From: Blastocladiella emersonii ATCC 22665 | Lineage: Eukaryota > Blastocladiomycota > Blastocladiomycetes > Blastocladiales > Blastocladiaceae | NCBI GenBank assembly: GCA_025594325.1 | Contig: JANHCV010000012.1 | Span: forward strand, 124,001 to 188,000 | DNA length: 64,000 bases | Direction: 5' to 3' | Shown here: piece by piece, positions 42,921 to 54,174 of the stretch | Layout of the letters: each line of letters begins with the position of its first letter | Position numbering within the stretch: position 1 is the first letter of the stretch | Translations under genes and position numbers: made by a program | The notes under the pieces: generated by a model | The model's input: only the letters and a program-made list of their open reading frames with translations | What the model was told of the DNA's origin: nothing | The model's database searches: none

Positions 42921-43689
42921 ATACATTGATCCGCCCGCGCTGTAATCGTTGATCCTCGCACGTTCGAGTGGATGAGCGAGGCACGAGACGCGACCGCGAG
43001 GACGCCAAACGAGGTCATGAACGGCGCTTGAAGCGCCTGCCGTCTAACCGGAGAGAGCAAGACTTGCACTTTTAGCCATGCGTACGTTTGAACTGCACAA
43101 CGAGCCGTGCATCCGCAACAGCGACCACCCCACTCGATTCGGCCCAAGTCCAGGTGTTCCTTGGTGATCGCGCTGCTGAAGTACTCCGCACTTCCTTCAA
43201 TCGAGGGCTAAAGCTCTCTTTTTAGACCGCGTCGCGGCCGGATAGGGTGCCGACGCTCACGTGAGCATGTCGCCCTCTCGTCATGTCAATGTCCTCGAAA
43301 CGCGTGACAGACGCGTCGTTTCTCATGTGATCGCTGTGGCGCAACGCGTCCTGGCCGTGCACGTGATCGGCCTCGGCGCAACCCCCGGAAGCGCGTCGCT
43401 TGACGCTGTTCCGCTCGGCCATCGCGGAACGTTTAACGCTTTGCACCGACCCTCGACCAGGCCCGCGAGACTCCGAGCACATGAAAGCGTGAGAGATGCG
43501 GAAGCGCGGTAAGCCGCTAACGGAGCCCGTGCTTGGCGTGCGTGTTGGAAAACGGAGCACGTGTTCGGTGCACATCCTTAAACGACGCGGTTCACCTGGG
43601 AGCCGCTAGCGCAGGCTCGTTGACGTGGGCGCGAGTTCAACGGTTGCACCGAGAACGACTTGCGAGGTCCCATGAACGTGAGTTCGAGT
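42921..43689. other. Gene-poor region
   Basis: No gene recognised. A 17-bp piece, CAATCGAGGGCTAAAGC (about 43199-43215), is shared with the 3' end of the LINE-A copies at 45080 and 45350. Confidence 0.4.
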
Positions 43690-45137
43690 GAGGACTGCGA
43701 GGTCGAGAGATCCGCTCTTTGAGTTGCGGTCCGTTATACGGACGGGTCGCTCCGTGGCTTGGGTTTGCCAGACGTTGCAGCGGGCGCAGACGTCTTGGTG
43801 AGCGGATCGCAGGAACTCGCTGTTCGCGTGGGTGCGGGTCCGCGCAACGTGCTCGCTCGAGTGGGCCGTGCTCCGCTGGATCATCGCGGCCCGCGAGCTC
43901 CAGGTCGAGTGGGTCCGTGGCCACGCCGTGAACTTGGAGAATGAGGAGGCCGACGCGCTCGCCAACAAGGGCTGCCGCGCATCTCCCGCTGTGAATCGCC
44001 GCCGCCGTCCGCGCGGACCTCGATGCGCCCTTCACGGCGCGCAGGCGCGGCTGCGACTTCAACTCAGTCCCGCGACGCGCTCTCCGCCGCCTGCACGACG
44101 CGCGACACGACCCGCTGCTCGCTCTGACCGCGTCCGCTGGCATTACGTCCTCCCCCATCGATGTCCCTGCCCTTGTCACTGCGCTTCGGGGCAGCACGCG
44201 CCGCATCCACCCGAGCGAGTCCCTCACCGCAAACTCGCTCCCGTGCTTCCAGCTCCGCGCGCTCGCAGGCCAGCTGCCGACCCGCGGCTGTTTGCACCAG
44301 CTCTGGCCGTACCGCTACGAGTCCCCCAACTGCGCCGAATGCCCAAAAACTGGCGGCAAGGTCGCCGACACTCAAGCGTACGCGTTTGAGTGCACACTCT
44401 TCGCGCGCAATCGTCTCCGCGGCACTGGACGACGTCCGCATCGTAAACGCCCTCGCGGCGGTCGACAAGGGCTAGATCGGGGGCAGGCTCCGCACCAGCG
44501 TCACCGGATCGCTCGCCGAGCGCCTTCTCAACCCAAAACACATGAAGCACCGTGGCCGCCATCGTGGACGCACCACTCGTCGCGTGGTTCAAACAGCTTT
44601 ACTGAGACGAACTCATCGATCCACGCCTCGCGCTCCTGCCGCAACGGCCATCGCCTCGAGCGCCATGCAGGAGCTTGCTTGGCGCCCTCGCTGCAGCGCG
44701 ATTGCTGATGCCGCGCCGGTGACACATGAGGGTGCCCTGCCGCCACTCAACGCGAGCGACCAACCGCACCATCCTTTGTTGAAGCGCGCGCATCGCGCAG
44801 CAGGGGAACGCGCTGTGCTGTGACGCGCAAAGCTGCGACGCGCAAAGCTGCGACGCGCAAAGCTGCGACGCGCAAAGCTGCGACGCGCAAAGCTGCGACG
44901 CGCAAAGCTGCGACGCGCAAAGCTGCGACGCGCAAAGCTGCGACGCGCAAAGCTGCGACGCGCAAAGCTGCGACGCGCAAAGCTGCGACGCGCAAAGCTG
45001 CGACGCGCAAAGCTGCGACGTGCTGTACTGCCACGAGCGAAACGGCGCAAGCGCGAAACGGCGCAAGCGCCCAACGTGGCGGGGCTTTAGCCCTCGATTG
45101 AAAACCTGACGCGAAGCGTCTAGGTGCCTCAAGTATA
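43690..45137 (+). mobile_element. LINE-A remnant (RNase H and zinc-knuckle region), copy 1
   Basis: A YTDGSLRG motif (about 43734) and LQVEWVRGHAVNLENEEADALA (about 43890) are the start and end blocks of an RNase H domain as found in non-LTR retrotransposons, now in different frames. Downstream, LRALAGQLPTRGCLHQL, then NCAECPKTGGKVADTQAYAF and ECTLFARNRL, match the C-terminal zf-RVT-like region. A WFKQLY.DELIDPRLAL tail and a 3' end with CTCAAGTATAAT are shared with copy 2. Frameshifts show it is dead. Confidence 0.7.
44818..45012 (+). repeat. 15-bp minisatellite, 13 copies
   Basis: CTGCGACGCGCAAAG is repeated 13 times (the first copy has one change), 195 bp in total. The unit is a multiple of three, so the array reads as TRKAA on the + strand and as SQLCA, RVAAL or ARRSF on the minus strand with no stops. 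It lies inside the 3' region of LINE-A copy 1. Copy 2 has only imperfect single units at the matching place, so expansion happened after the copies separated. Confidence 0.95.
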
Positions 45138-45307
45138 ATTATGATGCTCCGCGTTGCGACCCTCCAACGCGCGGCCGGGCACAAAGTGGAGACGCGTTTC
45201 GTTATCACGTGAGTGACGCGTCGTTCGTGGAAAGTTGCGCGCGTGCTTCTCCGCAGATGCTTTGGACGCAGACGGGGCTCAATGGCTCGTCCATGCTCAC
45301 TTACTCA

Positions 45308-45760
45308 CTATTATACTTGAGCCACCTAAACGCTTCGCGTTTGGTTTTCAATCGAGGGCTAAAGCCCGTGCCACCACGTTGAGCGTTGGCGCCGTGCGGG
45401 TGCGCAATCGCTTGAATCGCGGGTAAGCGCCTGTTGAACGAGTCTTGAACCTCGTCGCTATGGCAGTGCTTGCCGCCGGGGTCGGAGAGCGGTGCGTCGC
45501 AGCACAGCGCGACGCGGCACAGCGCGCCCGAGGGCAGTGCATCTGGTCGCTCGCGTCAATTGGCGTCAGGGCACCGTCATGGGCCACGGGCGCGGCATCA
45601 GCAATCGCGTTGCAGCGCGGGCGCCAAGCATGCTACCGCATGGCGTTTGAGGCTATGGCCCGATGGCCGGGGCGACTGGGAGTGCGAGACGCGGGTCGAT
45701 GAGCTCGCGTAGGTGGTTGTACATCCGCTTGAACCATGCCGCTTGAACCATGCGGCGACC
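45308..45760 (-). mobile_element. LINE-A remnant, copy 2, inverted
   Basis: The reverse complement matches 44580-45137: it has WFKRMY..LRELIDPRLAL, then GCATGCTTGGCGCCCGCGC-like sequence, and the same end (CCTCGATTGAAAACC, GCGAAGCGT, CTCAAGTATAAT). With copy 1 it forms an inverted repeat of about 450 bp per arm with a spacer of about 170 bp (45138-45307). Confidence 0.75.
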
Positions 45761-47110
45761 GGAGCGTCCAGGCCGGCGGCCGCGGTACATTTGATACGGT
45801 TTGAGCTGCTGAGCTGCTCGCCGAGCGAGCCGGCGACGCTTGCGTGGAGGCCGCCGCCGATCTCAGCAGAACTTTTCTCTTGGACCGTGCGCTTCGACTT
45901 GCTCCATCTTCAAAGATTCTCTCTCCTCGCTCCCCCCTTCGCCAAACAGATCCGGTTAGATGTTCAGCATGCGCTGTATTTTGATGACGTCCCCGTTCCC
46001 ACATCCTCCTCTGCATTCCTCAAGGTCCTGTCCACTGCGCGCTGCGATGCGACTCTCCGCTCCAAGTCCGCCCTCCTCTCCTCCCTCCACACCTCCCCTG
46101 ACCCCGATGAGCACCCTGACATGCTTGCGACCTCACTGGCCATTGGCTCCGGCTCCCGCCCGCTCGATAAGCGCACCTCCAGCGCTGCGAACCGCGACAT
46201 CGTCTATCGCGTTCGCCACCTCCTTGGGATCACACCCACTCGCTCACTGCTGCACGCCCGCCATCCTACTCTAGTCACTTCACCGGTGTGTCCTAGGTGC
46301 CAAGTAGCCATTGACGACGGAAGCCACTGGATGATCTGCACCCGTAACGCCGCGGCCGTGTCCGCCGCGCTGGGCTCTGCCCAAAAGTCCATTGAGCGCT
46401 ACGCTCGCCGCGCCGCTGCCTCAGTTGCCGCCGCCGCCGCCGCTACTGCTGCGGCCGCATCCACTGCACGAGCACCATATGCGCCCACTCCACCTCCACC
46501 CCCGTCTGCACCACCACCGCCTCTCTCTCCTGTCCAAGGCGAGGACCTCAGAACGCCCGGCTACACCATGGTTGGCGAGTCCATTGCTGGCGCAACCGAC
46601 GCCCTCCACAACTTTGGCGCCCGGCTCGCGGCCTCCATCTGGCGCGACCCTGACGCCCTCTCCCGCCTCGCCGGCTGCGTTCTACGCGTTCGCGACGTGT
46701 CGTTCGGCTCGCGGGCCCTCCAACTCGACCGCGCCCTCACCTGGCCCGTCCTCGCAGCCATCACCTCTGTGGCCTCGCGCTCCCTCTGGCGACTCGGCTG
46801 GCTCCCCCATGCCGCTGGGTGCGCCGAGGTCGACCCGCTCAACTTTTCCGACGCTCCGCCCCGCGAGGCGAGCGCACGCATTCGACGTCCATTTGGCCAA
46901 CACAGGGCCACCCTCGAGTTCATCAACAAACACAAACACCACTTCTGCACGCGGTGCTTGCACTCGATGCACTCCCATGCCCCCAACCCCTCTGGGCGTG
47001 AAGAAGACCCGCCCGTGTGCCCGCCCACAACTGCGGCCCAGGCGGCTCTTGCTGCAGATCCCTCCGTCCGTCTTTGGCTGCTCGGCTCCCCGAGGCACAT
47101 CCTGAAGTGA
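45713..47110 (+). mobile_element. LINE-B, 3' part of the reverse transcriptase ORF
   Basis: A 465-residue open frame without the RT core. RVRHLLGITPTRSLLHARHP, then SPVCPRCQVAIDDGSHWMIC form the zf-RVT-like C-terminal motif (CxxC...HxxxxC) of non-LTR retrotransposon ORF2 proteins. A long Ala/Pro-rich linker and a conserved-looking C-terminus with HHFCTRCLHSMHSH follow. The element is 5'-truncated near LINE-A copy 2. The frame itself is intact, in contrast to LINE-A, so insertion is more recent. Confidence 0.65.
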
Positions 47111-47591
47111 CAAGTCCAAAGGAACCGCGTGGTCGTCGCTGAATCATGCCCATTGGTGCATGGATTGACACAAAAGAAAAGAAAAGAAACGAAAAGAAAA
47201 GAAAAGACAAAAGAGAAGAAGAAAAAGAAAAAGAAAAACTGACATTCCTCTCGGGCCACGGCCAAAGCCACAGTACTGCTACTGGCTTTCCGGCGTGCCC
47301 TCGCTCTCCCGCTGGCCAGCCCAGCATGTCGCCCTGCTCGGTCTCGATTATTGTTCATTCGCTCCCTCTCTCGCTACTGCTCGTTTGAAGCTACTGGTCT
47401 GATTTGCTCCGTCCGTTTGTCCTATCTTCCCTCCTTCCCTCCCTCCTTCCCCTTTGCTCCTCGACGTGCGTGGTCCGGGCCTTGCTGAATTGCAGCTCGG
47501 CCAGAAAAGGCCGGCGCCTGTCGTACGGTGGATACTCTGCTTGCAGGTTACAACCGCTGTTAAGGAATAAATCAAAGGTTCCAAAAAAAAA
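47111..47591 (+). mobile_element. LINE-B 3' UTR and poly(A)
   Basis: Non-coding tail of LINE-B containing a GAAAA-rich tract (about 47173-47245) and ending in an A9 run (47583-47591), the probable insertion tail. Confidence 0.55.
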
Positions 47592-50100
47592 TTCAAAGAT
47601 TCTCTCGATCAGCAAGTCGGCTCAGAATCAAATGTCTCGGCCGAACCCTGCAGCAGCCAAACACCGGATTCTTCTCACCTCGTCAGCGCGATGGACGCGT
47701 TCGCGACGGTGTGCACCGAGTCGGAGGCGGTCCGGTCACCGTCCCCTCTCCCCGGAACGCTTGATATCTACAGTTCTGACGTCAACCGCAAAGGGCCATC
47801 TCGACAGGCATCGGCGGATACACCAACTCGCGAAGAGGATGATGGAGCTGTTCCGTGTTCCGAATTCTTTTGCCTCTGTCAAAACCGCCTCGGTGCTCTT
47901 GAATTGGGGAGCCGCCCACGATACCACTTTAATGGCCGAGCTTTACAACCGTGGGCCTTAGCTGGTTCTTTCCGAGGGCATGAATTACGAGTCCGTTCTT
48001 CTCGCGGGCACTCGATTTCTCGACGCGCTGCAACAATTCGCACCAAACTATCATCGGGAAATGGGGGGTCACCCTGCTGCGGTGAATTTCGAAGATCTTC
48101 CTAGATTACTGTGATCTAGAGAGACCTTAGGTCTACAGAAATCTAAACTCACCTCTGCGGTTCGCGGTGAGACCAGGACAAAGACCTCGGGCGAGCAATA
48201 TAGATCTCTAAGTGACCCTCGAGTGATCTAAAACTCTTGAATAGAAATCTCGGGCTTACTGAGCAGCCACGGTAGAAAGTGTGCGCAACGCGTTCATCGC
48301 TGTCCGATCACGGCCCCGATCAACACTGTCTTCCACTTGAGCGGCGCAGGATCTCGAGGAAAACCGAGACTACTCAACATTCTTTAATGAATAAACCCAC
48401 CGTCAACAGATTATTAACAGGTCAATCAGCTCTCTCTAGCAAACTGAAGCAGCTCACTGTTCCTCGACGAGGTGAGCGCGTGAAACGGGAGGGATACCAC
48501 AAAGCTGCTGTGCCAACGTTGAATTCCTGTTTGCCGCTCACTGCTAGCAAAAACATGGGAGTGCGGGCGAGGCGAGGGTAGCGTTGCGACTTGCCCGCCG
48601 ACGAGGTCCTATCGACCAAGTTCGAACGCTCACGGCACAGCCAAATGCTTGCAGCAAGTAATTCATGGATTAATCATAGAGTGCGACGTCGCAGTCCTAT
48701 CGCCGGGAGGAGAGAGCGCCGCCGCAGCGAAGGGAGGAGCAAAACGCGTTGAAACTAACGTCACGTGTGAGCGCGTTGCTCGTTTCGGCCGCGTTCGCTT
48801 TTCGCGGACTGTGCGCCGCGGCGACTCGCGCTCCCTCGCCCCACTACCAACAACCATGCCATCGACCCACTCGACACCCGCGACCTCGTGCAAACGCTTG
48901 CACCGTCATCCCTCGGCCTCCATGCATCTCGCGTCGACGCGTATCCGCCCGGCGCCACCACAGGCCCGCGCCGCACGGTGGCCCCCACGGTACGCGTCTC
49001 TCCGCTTCTTCTCGGCCGCTCTTCCCACGCGACGTGCATCCGGAGTCATGCATCAAGTCCGTCGACACGCCCTGCACACATCGACGGGACTCGCGCCCGC
49101 CGCACTCGATGTTCACGCCGCGTTCCCACGCCTTCCGCGCCGGCTGTCCGTTCGCTCACTGACCCACCCCACGCCACGACCGCTTTGCCCTTCTTTCTAG
49201 CCTTCGACAAGCACCTCAAGCTGTGGCGGCACTCGAGGGGTCCGCGGCAAGGTGCTTACGTCGATCCTGACCAAGTTCGCGACATGGTACGCGGTGCTTG
49301 ACTCGGCCTGCTTCTCCCGTGGACCGGGACTAACATGTTTGCGGCCGCAATGAGCGAGTAGGGCACCGAGTACGCCAAGTCGCGGTGACCAGGGTCGCGC
49401 CGTCGCCCGTCGCGTCGACTCGCGCACGGCACGCTCAAGTCCACGCGGTACGGTGCTTCTATTTCGCGTTGTCGGTGCGACTCGCGCTGCGTGCGAGCAC
49501 CGCCGAGCTTCGAGTCCCCAAGCATTCTCGCTCGTGTCGTCGGCCCGGGTCTCGGCGACGCAGCCAACGCGCTCGCGTCGACTGTACTCTTCGCCTGACC
49601 CTCTGCTCACTCGTCTCCGCTACGCGACCCGTAGCCTCGGTCTACCACGACAAGCTGCTGCGGCGCTCGCCCATCAACTGGTCGGCGTTGCTCTCAAGCA
49701 CGCACCCGACGGCGTACTCGTTCATAATCGAGGTACGCGACTCGTCCTCGCCCATCACGGTCTCCGACTTACGCAGATGATTCCCTCCTGTCTAGTTCAT
49801 GGCGAGCAAGCTCACGAACCTGCCGTCGTGGCCAAAGGCGCCAGCTGCTGCGGGTTCGAGGACGGGTCCAAGGTGCACTCGAGGCGTCACGGTACGCGTT
49901 CATTGCCTCGCTGATGACCGACTCTGCGCTCACAATGATCTCTCCTCCGCATCGTAGGCCATATGCTGTTAGATTCCGCTCGCTCGTCATCAAGCTGGCC
50001 GCGAGGATCACCGGCACAGGGTTTCCTCTCTCATCCTCCCTCATCCTCTTCCCCGCCGACGGTCTACCTGTATCGATATATCGCGTGGTTTGAGACCTGT
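47592..50100. other. Gene-poor region with weak coding relics
   Basis: A + strand open frame at 47691 (MDAFATVCTESEAV) could be a first exon but has no recognised domain. Between about 48750 and 49890 coding-like pieces occur (DHLAFDKHLKLW-type at 49200; MASKLTNLPSWPKAPA at 49799) with TAG and TGA interruptions. The stretch at 48090-48250 is AT-richer with several AGATCT-like words. No complete gene is supported. Confidence 0.35.
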
Positions 50101-50107
50101 AATCATC

Positions 50108-50385
50108 GATGGGCCGCGACCTGGATCCGGATATGTTGAGCCGTGAGCGACGCCTTGATCCCTGGCGTGATCCACGCCGAGGCGAGGCGAATTCATAGCT
50201 GGATCAAGCTCGAGATCCACCTTGACCAAAAGCTGGATCCATTTGAGAGGTCCGCACGGTTTGCGGGTGGATCCAGCTCGCCCAAGCTGGATCCACGCTT
50301 GATCCAGAAAAGTAATATCGGGATCCACATTCCCCCGAGGTCCATCCAGTCCACGGCTGGATCCAGGGTGGATCCACTTCAAATG
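50108..50385. repeat. Cluster of GGATCCA/TGGATC motifs
   Basis: Twelve GATC sites fall in about 280 bp, most within CTGGATCCA or its complement, often preceded by AGCT. Spacing varies between 8 and 40 bp. This is far above random expectation (about one per 256 bp). Confidence 0.8.
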
Positions 50386-50800
50386 GCTGGGGCACGGTTT
50401 GGTGATGGCAATTGGGAGCGCGAGGGCGCGGCTCGGCGCGTGTGGTGACGGCGGTGGCTTGCGCGTCACGCGGACATGGCCACCGCGTTTCAGACGCGAT
50501 CCAAAGTTAGCCCCGAAAAAATATCGGGATTCATCAAGAGGCATGATCAGAACGCTCGAGTCACCTACTGTGCGCAGAGTGGCGCTCGCCGCAGCCGGTG
50601 GGAGACACGGGGACAAATGACGGGCATTTTGAAGATAAATCACTCGTGCGGCGCGGAACGTCTCCGAGTCAGTCAGTTAACGTGCGCGGAGAAAGGTCTG
50701 GGCCAGTGGTTTTCACAAGGGGCGCGCTCATATAAATATCGCGAGCTCAAACCCATGACTTGATCGGACCTCCTTGATCAAAGAAAACATTATCGGAACC
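50386..50800. promoter_or_regulatory. Upstream region of the kinase-LRR gene
   Basis: Interval between the GATC cluster and the ATG at 50801. Contains an AT-rich TATAAATA-like word at about 50731-50738, 63 bp before the ATG, a possible TATA element. Confidence 0.4.
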
Positions 50801-53497
50801 ATGGAACCTCCTACTACGGCCGTCGTCGGCCTCAACGACATTGGCGACCAGATCGACCAGCTGGCGCACTTCGTCAAGTTGGCGAAGAAGCCTATGCACC
50901 TGTTCGCGGTGCTGCTTGAGCGCTGCTCGGCCATCTACGCCGCGCTCCTCGCCGCCCGTGGCGCGAGTGGGAAGCTACCTGCTTCGCTCATCGGCCCTGT
51001 CACGACCCTGCACGGCGTCCTGCGCGAGGCCAACAAGGCCGCGGCCAAGGTCACCGAGTCCACGCTCCTCAAGCGCACGCTCGCTGGCACCGACTACAAG
51101 GAGTCGCTCGAGCGCGCGGGCGCCACGCTCGTCACGGTTCTCGGCGAGCTGGGCACCGCCTTCAAGCTCGACTTGACCTCGGCCAATCTGGCCGCCGAGT
51201 TCAAAGCCGCGGCCGAGCGCGATCGCATCAACCTCCTCGTCTCGTTCAAGGACATGCTCGCCGCCCATCACTCGGATCTGTACCGCGACCTGGCGCTCGG
51301 CAACCAGGATGCGCGCGAGGCCCTTGCCGCGCTGCATCAGCGCATCGACGCGTCCAAGGCGCAGATCGACGAGGTGCTCGACCTCCTGCAGCAGCTGTAC
51401 AAGCACATGCACTCGGCCATCTCGCGCAACTCGGGCTTCTCGGACGAGCGTTCGGACGCCGAGACGGCGCTCAAGCCGCTCGCCGTCACCTCGTTCGACT
51501 TTGACGAGGACAAGGGCCAGCCGCTCGGCCGCGGCGGGTTCGGTCTCGTCGTCCGCGCCACGTGGATCGCGTCCAAGACGCCCGTCGCCATCAAGCGCCT
51601 GATCCCGCTGCTCGGCCACACGACCGCCGACCAGAAGGGTATCGACCTCTTCGCCAAGGAGGCCCTCGTGTGGAGCCAGATGCGCCACCCGCACGTGCTG
51701 CCGCTGCTCGGAGTCTCGCTGGCGTCCGACACGCCGTTCCTCGTCATGCCGCTCATGGAGCACGGCGACCTGTCCAAGTACGCGGCGGACCGCCCCGCCG
51801 AGCACGTTCGCCTGCTGACCGAGACAGCCATGGGCATGGCGTACCTCCACTCGAAGGACATGCTGCACGGCGACCTCAAGGCCAACAACGTGCTCGTCGA
51901 CATTTACGGCCGCGCGCAGGTCGCCGATTTCGGCATGGCGCGCGTCATTTCGGCCGCCAGCCGCTCGTCTGTTTCGGTTGCCACTTCTCTCGGGAACGTG
52001 CGCTGGATTGCGCCGGAGCGGTACACTTACGGCGTCAAGCTCGACCTCAAGTCCGACGTGTTTTCGTTCGCCATGCTCGCCTTCGAGGTGGTCGCGGGCA
52101 AGCTGCCGTTCTACGAGGAGCACGACGACGGGATCGTCAAGGACTGGATCAAGGAGGGCGTCCGTCCCGCTGCGCCGACCGGTTCTTCCAGCTACTCGAG
52201 TCAGCTGTGGGCGCTTGTCGAGGAGTGCTGGGCCGGGGACAGCAACGCGAGGCCTTCTTTTTCGGCCATCGTGGCGCAGCTCTCTTTGATGTTCCGCGTT
52301 GAGCTTGCTGATGTGCAACCAGTTGTTGGCAAACCGCAGACCGCTTCTCCCGACAAACTTACGCCAACCTCGCAGGTCGCGTGCGTGATCCCTCCGTCCA
52401 ACCCTGTCGCTGAGTCAAAGGTATGCGACTGGTCATCTCGGCGCGACGTGATTGTTTTTCTCACTGCCTCGTCTTTCGCTTGATCCAAACAGAATGTTGA
52501 TACGATCGGCAACCAGGACTTCGTTCGTGTTGGCGGCAAGATCTTCTACCTCCGCTGTGGTCGTCAAAATCAAGCTGCCATGAGTGCACTCAACAAGGCC
52601 TGTAAAGCATCTGGTGTGAAAGGTGTTAAGCTTGTGTTTCGCAATTCGTGGTGGTGGTCCACTGACAACGCCACAGCACTTGAAAACATTGCGGGTCCGC
52701 TTGAGCTTAACAAGATCCAAGAGTCGCTCGGAATTGAAATCCTTGTCCAGTCGCTTTGTCCTTGTGCAGATACGGCAGCAACGGTGCTTGGATCATTGCA
52801 TCTCGACGCCGACTTTTCACTGATGGTTTCAATCTTGTGTCCGCTTTCGACCGACTTGGCAAATGTTCTTCGCAATCACATCCCGAGTCCCATGCGGCGT
52901 TTTTGCCTTGACAACAGGTCCGACGCTTGCCTTGAACTGAATACGAAACCCATCATCTCTGCGCTTCCACTGAATTTGCAGGAGATGCGCCTCCACGGGT
53001 TCAACCTCGATGTTGCTGACGTCACCGTGCTCGTCGCTCATATTCCATCACTTCTCAAGGATCTCTCCCTCACAAGCGGCAAGCTCACTGACGAATGCGT
53101 TTCTATCCTTGCACCGGGTTTGCCGTACACATTGGAGGTGCTGTTCCTTGATGAAAACAAAATTGGCCCCGCGGGCGTAGCTTCTCTCACGGCGAATCTT
53201 CCCCGATCGCTCAAAACCTTGAGCTTGGACAAGAACTTCATTGGTAACGAAGGAGCGTCTCTCATTGCACGGAGCCTTCCGCCCTACCTCGCCAGCTTGT
53301 GGCTGCAAGACAACGGGATTGGCGACCAGGGAGCAATCGCCCTGGCATCATCGGCCGCTCAACACATTAACACCCTGAGCTTCCGTGCCCTTTCAACGAA
53401 TTTTCTTCTCAATCTGATGAGAAATTGCCTTACTCGGGAGGGAGAACAAGTTGTAAAAAAGGTGAAACCGTCCCTCTTGTTGGTTTGGATCAATTAA
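50801..53497 (+). CDS. Helical-bundle / TKL protein kinase / LRR fusion protein, two exons
   Basis: Exons 50801-52420 and 52493-53497, giving 874 residues. The 72-nt intron (GTATGC, AAACAG) joins PVAESK to NVDTIGNQDF in phase 0. Residues about 5-215 are all-helical, with an N-terminal part (HFVKLAKKPMHLFAVLLERC) and FKLDLTSANLAAEF that resemble the four-helix N-terminal domain of MLKL-type and HeLo-like proteins. The kinase (about 235-505) has GRGGFG, VAIKR, HGDLKANN (Gly for the Arg of HRD), ADFGMA and IAPER, so it should be catalytically competent and falls in the TKL group. After a linker come LRRs (LEVLFLDENKIGPAGVASL, LKTLSLDKNFIGNEGASLI, ASLWLQDNGIGDQGAIAL). The ATG at 50801 is the first; the frame upstream opens only with TTG. 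A sensor/executor role is inference. Confidence 0.85.
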
Positions 53498-54174
53498 ATT
53501 GTTTACCGGTTATATATGCATGTTTACTGTTCACCTATTTCTTAGTGCATTCCGTTCAGCTGCGCGTCAGCTAAAACTCAGAAGAAAAACCGAGCTCGTG
53601 GGTGTACCGGTATTCTCCCCAGAGAAGCCGCGATGCGTCGTTAGCGGCATCAGCGGGCGGCGCCGACCACATCCACGCAACCTCCACTTCGGGTCGCTAA
53701 ATTGCAACATGAATCGCTGGGCAATTATTAGTACGCGGCGCGCACCTGAGGTCGCGCTGCATCGCACACGCGAGCAACAGGAACCGCGAATCGCGAGCAT
53801 CGCGAGCCACGGGGACCGCGACTCGAATACACTCTCTCGACTCGTCTCCTACTCAGCGACCTGCTTGCTCCACATTGCGCCAGTCCGTGAACATGACGTC
53901 GTCAGGCAACGCAATGACCCCTTGCCTTTGCGCGCGACACGAACCGACAGGACGCGCCGCGCCACACACGTGCACGAATCGCGCGGCTTTCACCTCCCCA
54001 CTCACCGGATCTCTTTGTCCCCGAAACCGCGCCTTAACTCGAGTCAGTTGACGGCCGCCACGTCGCTCAGCTGACCGACGTCATCCCTCCATGCGCGCTG
54101 CGAACCGATAGGCGGCGAACGTTGCACGAATCATGAATCATGAAATTTATACACCTCCTTGCACACACTTCCCG
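53498..54174. other. Intergenic region with a possible VID27 C-terminal relic
   Basis: At about 53865-53932 (minus strand) a stretch reads VIALPDDVMFTDWRNVEQ, resembling the VID27 C-terminus VVALPDDVMSVNRRKMER just downstream on the same strand. The nucleotide match includes TGCCTGACGA.GTCATG and GGCGCAA..TGGAG. The rest shows nothing recognised. Confidence 0.45.

Noticed and set aside
44818-45012. CRISPR-like array
   Set aside because: Units are contiguous 15-mers without spacers, in a eukaryotic LINE remnant; it is a minisatellite.
50975-52318. Minus-strand 447-codon frame opposite the kinase
   Set aside because: Antisense shadow of conserved kinase codons.
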